Shown here: positions 17,289 to 24,379 of the stretch, one piece after another
Layout: the number at the start of each line of letters is the position of its first letter
Position numbering within the stretch: position 1 is the stretch's first letter
Source of the DNA: Lachnospiraceae bacterium UBA7086
GTDB taxonomy: Bacteria; Bacillota; Clostridia; Lachnospirales; Lachnospiraceae
DNA length: 64,000 nucleotides
NCBI GenBank assembly: GCA_002492525.1
Contig: DKZA01000010.1
Coordinates: forward strand, 29,347 to 93,346
Direction: 5' to 3'
Program-made: the position numbers and the translations under genes
Notes under the pieces: model-generated
Databases searched by the model: none
What the model was told of the DNA's origin: nothing
The model's input: the letters and a program-made list of their open reading frames with translations, nothing else

Positions 17289-18599
17289 ATGAGAATAAAG
17301 AAGGACGAAAGACAGGTTAGAATTATTGCCTGGATCGAGGAACTGGAACAGTATGCAAAGGCACAAAAACTGCCCATGCGGATTTTGGATGAGCTGGAAG
17401 AATGTAAGCAACTGGCATCCTCCAATCGTGCAGACTGGGATATGGTCAATCGTACCATAGAAGAACTGCTGGAGAGCATCCAGGGGAAACTTGCCCCAGC
17501 CAAGGTGCAACAGGAGAATGTCATAGAGGAAGTTTCCGTGGAAGAAGTGAAAATGCAAGTCAGAAAAATGGCGCAAAGATGCCATACGGAAAATTTCTCT
17601 TCCGTGGAGGGTATGGTAGAACGAAAGAATACCGTTATCCGCAAGATGTATGGGCAGCTTTCGGAAATCGGCCATGTGAGAGCTCATCTGGAAGAATTGA
17701 AAAATGAGGATCTGTATCTATTGTTTTTTGAAAAGTGCAGGATATCCTTTGAAAGAGATGTGCTGGAGATGGTCGGGGAGTTATTACAAAGTATCCGTAA
17801 CAATTATGGATATATGCTGGATCATATGAGGAGTATGTTTCAAAGTATAGGCGGCTACAAGAAAGGTATGGGCAATGAAAAGTTTTATCTGGAATATGAA
17901 GCCCGCCGAGGCGGCATCGATCAAAGAGTACTGGGAGAAGTGCAGACGGCGGATATAGGAGGCAATGATCTGATATCTTTTGGACAGAGGACAAAGGATA
18001 CGGTGAAAGGAATTGTCGGGAAACTGGTACGTAAAAGAAAACTGCTGGCATGGGTGCCGCTGATTGTTTTGCTGTGTCTGTTTACGGTGACGTCTGTGGT
18101 ACGGCAGGAACAGAGCAGGCAGACTTTGGAGAGTGCCGAACAGGAGGAAACTGAGGATTCGCTGTTAAAGGATATAGCGGCGGATTTGGGAAAGAAAACA
18201 GTCGAATCCGTATCGGAGGGCGTTTTGCAGTCAATGGCAAGTTTTTTATTGGTACTGCTTGCCAGCCTTGGCATATTGTCTATTGCGGTGGTGTTGGTAA
18301 TCGTTGTGCTCTATCGGTGTTATCTCAAAATCCTGAAACGATGGTGTGACCATCAAATCTGTAAAAGATGCGGCGAGTATCTGCAAACGGAGCTGTCACA
18401 GTTTCAACAGAATAATAATTTCTTCCTGAAACTGGATACGGTTATGAGAAATGCGGTGGAGGAATATGAACGGCAGTATATGGAAGTGTTAAACAGTCTG
18501 TTTATGGATACAGGGTATGCGGATCAACCGGCTCAACAGGAAGGGGCTGCCAGATGGGATACTCTGCGGGAAGAATGGGAACAGTTAAAATACAGGTAA
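17289..18599 (+). CDS. Membrane protein with coiled-coil regions, GTPase-operon partner
   Basis: 436 residues; I do not recognise a named family. The N-terminal 240 residues are charged helices (EELEQYAKAQ, VEEVKMQVRKMAQ). Two membrane helices lie at about 249-268 (LAWVPLIVLLCLFTVTSVV) and 314-342 (LLVLLASLGILSIAVVLVIV), separated by a short acidic loop. A cytosolic tail follows with CDHQICKRCGEYL, a CxxC that could bind metal. It starts 41 bases after the GTPase gene and 13 bases before the zinc-ribbon gene, so the three are one operon. A role as membrane anchor or receptor for the GTPase is inferred from position only. Confidence 0.7.
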   Translation: MRIKKDERQVRIIAWIEELEQYAKAQKLPMRILDELEECKQLASSNRADWDMVNRTIEELLESIQGKLAPAKVQQENVIEEVSVEEVKMQVRKMAQRCHTENFSSVEGMVERKNTVIRKMYGQLSEIGHVRAHLEELKNEDLYLLFFEKCRISFERDVLEMVGELLQSIRNNYGYMLDHMRSMFQSIGGYKKGMGNEKFYLEYEARRGGIDQRVLGEVQTADIGGNDLISFGQRTKDTVKGIVGKLVRKRKLLAWVPLIVLLCLFTVTSVVRQEQSRQTLESAEQEETEDSLLKDIAADLGKKTVESVSEGVLQSMASFLLVLLASLGILSIAVVLVIVVLYRCYLKILKRWCDHQICKRCGEYLQTELSQFQQNNNFFLKLDTVMRNAVEEYERQYMEVLNSLFMDTGYADQPAQQEGAARWDTLREEWEQLKYR

Positions 18600-18612
18600 A
18601 GGATGAGGGAAA

Positions 18613-19194
18613 ATGGACAATATCAAAGGTTTTATGAAAATGGTAAAAGTACCGGAAGGGACACATGGGGGCGCTAAGACCCAGATAGAAGCCGGCAATT
18701 TAAAAACGGTGAAGAAAACACTGGAAGAAAAGATGAACGAGAAAGTTAAGATTTATGGCTTTATCGGCATGGAAATCTATGACCTTTCCAAAGACAACCG
18801 CATTGAGATTGCGGAGATTAAGACTTACCTGGACAAAATGGATGCCCTGAATGGTGAGATAGAAGAACTGGAAAAGCAAAAAGAGGAGTTGGAAAAGAAA
18901 ACTACCAAAAAGAATATCTGTTCCTGTGGCTATAAATTAAAGCCTCAGGATCGTTTCTGTCCTAACTGCGGAGAAGTTGTAGAAAGAGATGTGATTATTT
19001 GCAGCTGCGGCGCCGAGCTTTCAAAGACGGCTAAGTTCTGCGGCACTTGTGGCAAGCCGGTGGAGGAGATTAGAAGTACGCAGCAGACACCGCAGGCCAT
19101 GCAGGCGCCTGCCATGAAGGAGTGCATCTGCGGAGCCAAAGTGCCGGTGGGACAATTCATGTGTTTGGAGTGCGGACGTAAGGTGGAAGATTAG
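18613..19194 (+). CDS. Triple zinc-ribbon protein, GTPase-operon partner
   Basis: 193 residues. The first 100 form a helical, partly coiled-coil domain (EIEELEKQKEELEKK at about 81-95). Three zinc ribbons follow with identical spacing CxC-x10-CxxC: Cys103/105/116/119, Cys130/132/143/146 and Cys171/173/184/187. No enzyme motif or membrane segment is seen. Such ribbons usually bind proteins or nucleic acids. The gene starts 13 bases after the coiled-coil membrane gene and a terminator follows, so it closes the operon. Its function is unknown; it could be an adaptor or sensor for the membrane GTPase pair. Confidence 0.78.
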   Translation: MDNIKGFMKMVKVPEGTHGGAKTQIEAGNLKTVKKTLEEKMNEKVKIYGFIGMEIYDLSKDNRIEIAEIKTYLDKMDALNGEIEELEKQKEELEKKTTKKNICSCGYKLKPQDRFCPNCGEVVERDVIICSCGAELSKTAKFCGTCGKPVEEIRSTQQTPQAMQAPAMKECICGAKVPVGQFMCLECGRKVED

Positions 19195-19233
19195 AGAAAT
19201 AGAATATTGTAAAGGATATCGTTTTTTTGATTT

Positions 19234-19273
19234 AAAAAGGAGTTTATCGGAAGGGATGGTTAAACTCTTTTTT
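19234..19273 (+). terminator. Terminator of the GTPase operon
   Basis: GAGTTTA (19240-19246) pairs with TAAACTC (19261-19267), flanked by an A-run on the left and TTTTTT on the right. It can work in both directions. Confidence 0.75.
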
Positions 19274-19328
19274 AGTTATTCTAATAGTATATTTATATAG
19301 TAAATTAAAGAATTTCATGATATTATTA

Positions 19329-19345
19329 TACAAAATAATTTTGTA
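19329..19345. promoter_or_regulatory. Palindromic operator upstream of the MNT/HEPN pair
   Basis: TACAAAAT-A-ATTTTGTA is a perfect inverted repeat of eight bases per arm, 37 bases before the MNT start. Its position suits autoregulation of a toxin-antitoxin pair. Confidence 0.5.
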
Positions 19346-19382
19346 CGACTGTAATACCACAAAATAGTGGAGGTGGATTTGT

Positions 19383-19673
19383 ATGACAGATATTGCTACG
19401 ATTCAAAAAGTCGTAATACCAATAGCAAATTTTTATGGCGTGAAAAGGCTGTATTTGTTCGGTTCTTATGCAAAAGGTACAGAGAACGAGAAAAGTGATG
19501 TGGATTTGTTAATAGAAAAAGGAAAGCCTATGTCTTTACTCAAACTTTCGGGAATGAAACAGAAGCTTGAGGAAGCATTGAATCTTTCTGTCGATTTGGT
19601 TACCACGGTTGGGGTGGAGGAAGATTTTAGGAATGAGATAGCAGATGGGGAGATTTTGTTGTATGAAGAATAG
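19383..19673 (+). CDS. MNT-type minimal nucleotidyltransferase (antitoxin MntA-like)
   Basis: 96 residues. The Pol-beta-like motif is complete: GSYAKGTENEKSDVDLL gives Gly27-Ser28, ten residues, then Asp39 and Asp41. Known MntA-type antitoxins silence their HEPN partner by adding AMP to it. GGAGG lies before ATG 19383. The last 11 bases overlap the start of the HEPN frame, the usual layout of MNT/HEPN pairs. The partner is frameshifted here, so the antitoxin may now act alone or be a remnant. The gene belongs to the AT-richer accessory block. Confidence 0.87.
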   Translation: MTDIATIQKVVIPIANFYGVKRLYLFGSYAKGTENEKSDVDLLIEKGKPMSLLKLSGMKQKLEEALNLSVDLVTTVGVEEDFRNEIADGEILLYEE

Positions 19674-20003
19674 AGATACGGTTATTCTTAAGAAAATTTT
19701 GGATTATTGTAATCAGGTAAGAGAAGCCTGTGACATGTTTGATAATGATTATAATAAATTTAAGAGCAGTTCGGTTTTCCAGAACGCTGCTGTATGTGTA
19801 TTTTGCAGATTGGTGAATTGTGTAAAGTGGTATCAGAGGAACTAAAGACAAAAGAAAAAATGGTACCTTGGAAAGAGTGGTGTGGCATTAGGGATATTTT
19901 TGCACATCAGTATTCTAATTTAGATTATCAATCAGCATGGGATACAATTCAGAATGATATGCCCGAACTGAAAAGAAATATTGAAAGAATAATAACTTTT
20001 TAA
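19663..20003 (+). pseudogene. HEPN (DUF86-type) RNase toxin, frameshifted
   Basis: The first part, from ATG 19663, reads MKNRDTVILKKILDYCN and continues to QNAAV near 19793, then drifts into an unrelated frame that stops at 19845. The second part resumes one base back at 19794 as MCILQIGELCKVVSEELK and ends at 20003 with the HEPN motif RDIFAHQY (Arg-x4-His). Joined, they give a full HEPN protein of about 113 residues. A single missing base near 19793 explains this; a -1 ribosomal slip would also restore the protein, but no clear slippery heptamer precedes the site. The toxin is probably inactive. Confidence 0.78.
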
Positions 20004-20026
20004 TGGCATTGGAGGAGAACTGGCTT

Positions 20027-20272
20027 ATGAAACAATTATTCACGTACGCAGACCAATATATCAAACAAAGCACCTGGAAGGATTTTGCACTGCTGAAGTT
20101 CTGCCTTTTTGCAATGGGAGTTCTGGTCGGCATACAGATACCGGAAAAGAATAAGAAACACGCAGGCATTATCTCTGCGATTGTTTTTGCCGCCACCTAT
20201 ATTCCCTTGATGGCCAAATTTGTCTCGGTGATCAGAAATCATTCATTTATTTTGTTCGATGGTAGATTGTAA
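20027..20272 (+). CDS. Small membrane protein of the Lachnospiraceae permease-like type
   Basis: 81 residues with two hydrophobic segments (FALLKFCLFAMGVLVGIQI and IISAIVFAATYIPLMAKFV). Small proteins with the pattern WKDFALLKFCL...IPEKNKK are common in Lachnospiraceae and are sometimes labelled as phosphate ABC permeases, but at this length they cannot be full permeases; I would not assign transport. ATG 20027 follows GGAGGAG; an upstream ATG at 20003 lies before that site. The 3' end overlaps the convergent ECF gene by 30 bases. Confidence 0.7.
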   Translation: MKQLFTYADQYIKQSTWKDFALLKFCLFAMGVLVGIQIPEKNKKHAGIISAIVFAATYIPLMAKFVSVIRNHSFILFDGRL

Positions 20273-20770
20273 ATATTTTAATAGCTGTAACAGCGGCTTA
20301 TACAGAATCAGCGTCAGCGCAAAGTTGCCGCAGCAGTGGAGAATATCGTAAGGAATCCCGGCGCTCCAGTAAGCGAAAGCAGCTCCGGGGCCGCCGGATA
20401 GCAGATAGGGAATGGCACAGAGCGCCCCGAACAGCAGGCCGAATATACCGGAGACCACAGCCCAGAGGACAGCAGAATCCATTTTGTGGAGGAGGAGAAC
20501 GATAAGGGCAAGAATATTCCAGATATACAGGTAGCTGATCCACCAAATGCCGAAACCGAAGATGATTCCTTCCAGAAGTACAAAGACCAAAATAATAGAA
20601 AAAACCTGTTTTTTGTAAATCTGGGTATACAGGATGATCAGCGTGCTGACGATTTCGATGTTAGGAAGAAATGCCAGGCCAAGCTGCCCTACCAGCAGGA
20701 TGGCGCTGAGCACTCCGATTGTGACAATCTGCACTATTTTGTTGGCAGGATTATTCTGATTTAGCTGCAT
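20243..20770 (-). CDS. ECF transporter S-component
   Basis: 175 residues with about five or six membrane helices (TIGVLSAILLVGQLGLAFL, VSTLIILYTQIYKK, IWWISYLYIWNILALIVLLL and others). The helix layout and the late GGPGAAFAYWSAGIPYDILH segment fit substrate-binding S-components of energy-coupling factor transporters, which share a common ATPase/T unit encoded elsewhere. It starts seven bases after the DUF4430-like gene, so the pair is one unit. DUF4430 resembles a domain of cobalamin-binding proteins, so vitamin B12 or a related corrinoid is a reasonable but unproven substrate. Confidence 0.72.
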   Translation of the reverse strand: MQLNQNNPANKIVQIVTIGVLSAILLVGQLGLAFLPNIEIVSTLIILYTQIYKKQVFSIILVFVLLEGIIFGFGIWWISYLYIWNILALIVLLLHKMDSAVLWAVVSGIFGLLFGALCAIPYLLSGGPGAAFAYWSAGIPYDILHCCGNFALTLILYKPLLQLLKYLQSTIEQNK

Positions 20771-20777
20771 AGTGATA

Positions 20778-21185
20778 TCAATATCCTATCGTAAGGGTCA
20801 ATTCGTATTTCTCCCCATCGGCGATGGGTGTCTGATCGGCGGAAGTATTGAGCATTTCGTTGTTTTTGGTAATGCACCACCATTCCTGGTTGCTGTCATC
20901 GGCAGTTTCATTGTCCACACAGGTGATAAATAGTCCGTAAGCACCTTCTTCGCCCTGCACGAGGTTTTCATCCTTCAATACTTCTCCCAGATATTCGCGG
21001 TCGGTATGATAGGTAAAGGTATTTATGCTTTTGTCTTTGTGAATTACATCGACAGTGATTGTCTTTGCACCGGTAACGGTGGCTTTCTTTGTAAACTGGT
21101 AGATGCTAAAAAGCGCTGCAATCATAACAAGCAGCACGATCATGGCAATCAGAATTTTCTTAATGTTTTTTGTTTCTGTCTTCAT
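20778..21185 (-). CDS. DUF4430-like anchored extracellular protein
   Basis: 135 residues: an N-terminal membrane anchor (KILIAMIVLLVMIAALFSIY) and an outside domain with TVDVIHKDKSINTFTYHTDREYLGEVL and GLFITCVDNE...NQEWWCITKNNE, the pattern of DUF4430, related to the C-terminal domain of transcobalamin and intrinsic factor. ATG 21185 has GGAGAAAACTT just upstream; the longer frame to 21302 crosses the structured leader. The ECF S-component follows seven bases later, so this protein may capture a ligand and pass it on. The identity of that ligand is inferred, not shown. Confidence 0.75.
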   Translation of the reverse strand: MKTETKNIKKILIAMIVLLVMIAALFSIYQFTKKATVTGAKTITVDVIHKDKSINTFTYHTDREYLGEVLKDENLVQGEEGAYGLFITCVDNETADDSNQEWWCITKNNEMLNTSADQTPIADGEKYELTLTIGY

Positions 21186-21224
21186 AAGTTTTCTCCAATC
21201 TTTGCTTATAATCTTAAGGTTTTT

Positions 21225-21287
21225 ACAGCCGGTTCCATGCGGATTCTTCCTGTGGGACTCTTTTGCCGACAGTGGCCGGCAGGCTGT
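21225..21287 (-). other. Structured leader of the DUF4430/ECF unit
   Basis: ACAGCC (21225-21230) pairs with GGCTGT (21282-21287), and inside it TGCCG (21264-21268) with CGGCA (21277-21281). On the minus strand this gives a closed multi-part structure 40 bases before the gene. CCTGCCGGCCA resembles the end of a B12 box, but the rest of a cobalamin riboswitch is not found. Confidence 0.4.
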
Positions 21288-21491
21288 TGTGCAGAAATCC
21301 AAATCGTTAAAAGACCGATATCAAGTATAGCATAGAAAAAATAGATTGAGTAGAGTTTTTGTGTTTTTTAGGTTATGGCGGAGGCAGGCGCTGTCATTAT
21401 GCAGGTACTTATGTTTGCAAGTTCTTTGCAGATGGGGTATTCTTATCAGTATAGGCATTGCGGATAAAATACTGTTACAAAGGAAAAGAAA

Positions 21492-22784
21492 ATGGATTAT
21501 ACATTTTATGAGCTTGCCATGCTCTTTTTTGTTTATTCTTTTTTGGCATGGCTGGCAGAAACAACGGTTGCCACTGTTAAAGTAGGGAATTTTAGAAATC
21601 GGGGGTTCTTATCGGGGCCGTTTTGTTTTGTGTATGGGTTTACCGGCGTACTTTTAGCGGTCTTTTTGCAGGATTTAAGAAAAGACGCCTTCTTTCTCTT
21701 TGCAGGAAGTATGGCGGTGGCTACCGCAGTACAGTGGTTTGCCGGTAAAATGTTGGAGAGGATTCGGCAGAAAAAGTGGTGGGATTATTCCGGAAAGAGG
21801 TGGAACTTTGACGGTTATGTCTGTCTGCAGTATTCTCTGCTGTGGGGGCTGCTTGGCTTTTTGGCGGTGCGTTACGGCAATGCGATTTTGCTGGGCGGAT
21901 ATGAACTATTGCCGGATATTATCAAGAAGATTGTAGTCTGGTGCCTTTTGGGAATAGGCTTTCTGGATCTTGCAGGCACTCTGATGGCGGTCTATCATGT
22001 GGAAGAGAAACTGCCGCGGCTTCTTGGATGGAACCAGAAACTGCAAAGGTATACTTACCGGCTTACCGTTAAAGTTGCGGGATATGTGGAAAAGAGGATT
22101 GGCAGATCATATCCTTCTGTTTCGCAGAAGAGGGCGGAGGATGCACAGACAGAACAATGTGGTCTTGTACAGGTATTTTGGCTGTTTGTAATCGGCGCCT
22201 TGGCGGGGGATATTGTGGAGACTTTGTTTTGCCGGATTACTGTGGGTGTCTGGATGAGCAGGAGCAGTCTGGTGTGGGGGCCGTTCAGTGTTGTGTGGGG
22301 ACTTGCGATTGCGCTCGTGACAGTGCTGCTTTATAAGGATAAAGACAGGCAGGACAGGCATATTTTCTGGGTAGGCTTTTTCCTGGGCGGTGCTTATGAA
22401 TATATCTGCAGTGTTTTTACTGAAATATTGTTTGGCAAAGTCTTTTGGGATTACAGCAATATGCCGTTTAACCTGGACGGAAGGATTAATCTGTTGTATT
22501 GTTTTTTCTGGGGAATTGCAGCAGTAGTATGGATCAAAGGACTGTATCCGAAAGTGTCGCGTCTTATTGCAGTGATCCTAAAGAAAAACGGACAGATATT
22601 GACCGGAATTCTGATGGTATTTATGGCGTTGGATATCCTGGTTTCTGTGTTGGCTTTAATACGCTATGATACACGCGCAGCGGGAAAGGACCCGGTATAC
22701 AGGTGGGAACAGTCCATGGATGATTATTTTGAAGACGATAGAATGGAGCGGATTTATCCGAATGGGAAATCAACAGAAAATTAA
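21492..22784 (+). CDS. CmpB-like putative ABC transporter permease, two-domain
   Basis: 430 residues with about ten membrane helices. Two copies of the same unit are seen: the first has GFLSGPFCFVYGFTGVLL and WWDYSGKRWNFDGYVCLQYSLLWG, the second LVWGPFSVVWGLAIALV and FWDYSNMPFNLDGRINLLYCFFWG. This is the pattern of the family annotated as putative ABC transporter permease (CmpB type); no ATPase is nearby, so the transport role is unproven. The family usually has one unit, so this is an internal duplication. The 102-residue small membrane gene follows 25 bases later. Confidence 0.75.
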   Translation: MDYTFYELAMLFFVYSFLAWLAETTVATVKVGNFRNRGFLSGPFCFVYGFTGVLLAVFLQDLRKDAFFLFAGSMAVATAVQWFAGKMLERIRQKKWWDYSGKRWNFDGYVCLQYSLLWGLLGFLAVRYGNAILLGGYELLPDIIKKIVVWCLLGIGFLDLAGTLMAVYHVEEKLPRLLGWNQKLQRYTYRLTVKVAGYVEKRIGRSYPSVSQKRAEDAQTEQCGLVQVFWLFVIGALAGDIVETLFCRITVGVWMSRSSLVWGPFSVVWGLAIALVTVLLYKDKDRQDRHIFWVGFFLGGAYEYICSVFTEILFGKVFWDYSNMPFNLDGRINLLYCFFWGIAAVVWIKGLYPKVSRLIAVILKKNGQILTGILMVFMALDILVSVLALIRYDTRAAGKDPVYRWEQSMDDYFEDDRMERIYPNGKSTEN

Positions 22785-22808
22785 GATAGGAAAGGGAGGA
22801 GGTTGTTT

Positions 22809-23111
22809 ATGAAAAAGGATCATAAAGTTACTTTATCACTGCGCGTACTCGTGTCGGTATATATCCTGTATCTGGCATATGGGCTGATCAAGGATTACGG
22901 TACTGCCACGAACCAGATGGTGTCTTTGGCTGCCATTATCGTATTTATAGCCGGCGGCGGTCTGATACTTGCCACATCGGGTTATAAACTGATAACGAAG
23001 GATTACGATGATGACAGAGCAGATGCGGAGGAACCCGAATCTAAGGGGCTTACAACACAACAACCTGCAGAGGATGTCAAGGAACATAGTCAGGATAAGG
23101 AGGAGTATTGA
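22809..23111 (+). CDS. Small two-helix membrane protein
   Basis: 100 residues. Two membrane helices (VLVSVYILYLAYGLI and MVSLAAIIVFIAGGGLILA) are followed by an acidic, probably disordered cytosolic tail of about 40 residues. I do not recognise a family. GGGAGGAGG lies eight bases before ATG 22809, so expression should be good; a TTG at 22803 is within the site and rejected. It sits between the CmpB-like gene and an MFS carrier, six bases before the latter, and is likely cotranscribed with both. Confidence 0.7.
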   Translation: MKKDHKVTLSLRVLVSVYILYLAYGLIKDYGTATNQMVSLAAIIVFIAGGGLILATSGYKLITKDYDDDRADAEEPESKGLTTQQPAEDVKEHSQDKEEY

Positions 23112-23117
23112 TATTAG

Positions 23118-24302
23118 ATGAATTACCAATATCGGAAAACCATTACGGCCTGTTTCGTGGGTTATATCGTGCAGGCTATTGTAAATAATTTTGTACCGTT
23201 GTTATTTTTGACTTTTCAGAGAACTTATGGGATTCCGCTCTCACAGATTACGCTGCTTGTGACCTTTAATTTCGGCATACAGCTGTTGGTAGATCTGTTG
23301 TCGGTGGGATTTGTGGATAAGATAGGCTATCGGGCTTCCATGGTCATTGCCCATGTGATGGCTGCGGCGGGCCTGATGCTTCTGACCATTCTGCCGGAAG
23401 TGTTATCTTCTCCGTTTGCAGGCATTTTAATCGCGGTGATGATTTATGCCATTGGCGGCGGTCTTCTGGAAGTCCTGGTGAGTCCGGTGGTGGAAGCTTG
23501 TCCTTCGGATAATAAAGAAAAAGCCATGAGTATGTTACATTCTTTTTACTGCTGGGGACATGTGGGTGTGGTATTACTTTCCACGCTGTTTTTCAGTGTG
23601 TTCGGTATTAGCAACTGGAAGGTGCTGGCGGCGGTATGGTCATTGATTCCGCTTTATAATGCGTTTGTATTTGCCAAAGTTCCCATGGCGGAGCTGATAG
23701 AAGAGGGGGAGGAAGGATTGCGTCTGCGGGATCTGTTTCGTATGAAGATATTCTGGATCCTGCTTATCATGATGATCTGTGCAGGTGCCAGTGAGCAGGC
23801 GGTGAGTCAGTGGGCCTCCACTTTTGCCGAGAAGGGCCTTGGCATTTCTAAGACCGCAGGGGACTTGGCCGGGCCTATGGCCTTTGCCGTTCTGATGGGT
23901 ACGTCCAGGGCTTTTTATGGCAAATACGGGGACCGGATTCAGCTGGATAAGTTTATGATCTTCAGCAGCTGTCTTTGTATTTTATCTTATCTGGGAATCG
24001 CCTTGCTGCCGATTCCGCTGCTTAGTCTGGCCGCCTGCGCAATCTGCGGCCTTTCCGTGGGGATTATGTGGCCTGGGTCATTCAGTAAGGCAGCAGCAGC
24101 CCTGCCAAAAGGCGGAACAGCTATGTTTGCTTTGCTGGCTCTGGGCGGAGATGTGGGGTGTTCCGGCGGCCCTACGGTGGTTGGCATGGTGTCCAGCCTG
24201 TTGGAGGATAATCTGAAAATGGGGATTTTGGCAGGGATAGTTTTTCCGGTACTTTTACTGCTGGGAATTGTTCTTTGCGGGAAAATAAAAAGACAGGAAT
24301 AG
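23118..24302 (+). CDS. MFS transporter
   Basis: 394 residues with 12 membrane helices. The loop VDKIGYRASMVIAHV after helix 2 is the MFS motif A position, and the second half repeats a weaker form (YGKYGDRIQLDKFM). Helix 11 is GGDVGCSGGPTVVGMV. The overall look is of the sugar- or fucose-permease-like branch, but the substrate cannot be told. The start lies six bases after the small membrane gene, so they form one unit. A 77-base gap then leads to the Lhr-type helicase, which may have its own promoter. Confidence 0.87.
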   Translation: MNYQYRKTITACFVGYIVQAIVNNFVPLLFLTFQRTYGIPLSQITLLVTFNFGIQLLVDLLSVGFVDKIGYRASMVIAHVMAAAGLMLLTILPEVLSSPFAGILIAVMIYAIGGGLLEVLVSPVVEACPSDNKEKAMSMLHSFYCWGHVGVVLLSTLFFSVFGISNWKVLAAVWSLIPLYNAFVFAKVPMAELIEEGEEGLRLRDLFRMKIFWILLIMMICAGASEQAVSQWASTFAEKGLGISKTAGDLAGPMAFAVLMGTSRAFYGKYGDRIQLDKFMIFSSCLCILSYLGIALLPIPLLSLAACAICGLSVGIMWPGSFSKAAAALPKGGTAMFALLALGGDVGCSGGPTVVGMVSSLLEDNLKMGILAGIVFPVLLLLGIVLCGKIKRQE

Positions 24303-24379
24303 GTTGCGGCCGTCAGCAAAGCTGTGTACAATGATAGGGCAGGAAAATCAGAAGTTTTGGGAAACGATGGATAGAAATC

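Noticed and set aside
19784..19796. Programmed -1 frameshift in the HEPN gene
   Set aside because: GCTGCTGTATG has no X-XXY-YYZ heptamer and no clear downstream structure, so a mutation is simpler, although not proven.
19794..20003. The second HEPN part as an independent small gene from ATG 19794
   Set aside because: It lacks a ribosome site and begins in the middle of the HEPN fold; it is the shifted remainder of the gene at 19663.
21186..21345. Full cobalamin riboswitch before the DUF4430 gene
   Set aside because: Only a short CCTGCC...CCACTG match is seen; the upstream conserved blocks are missing and the predicted transcript is too short for them.
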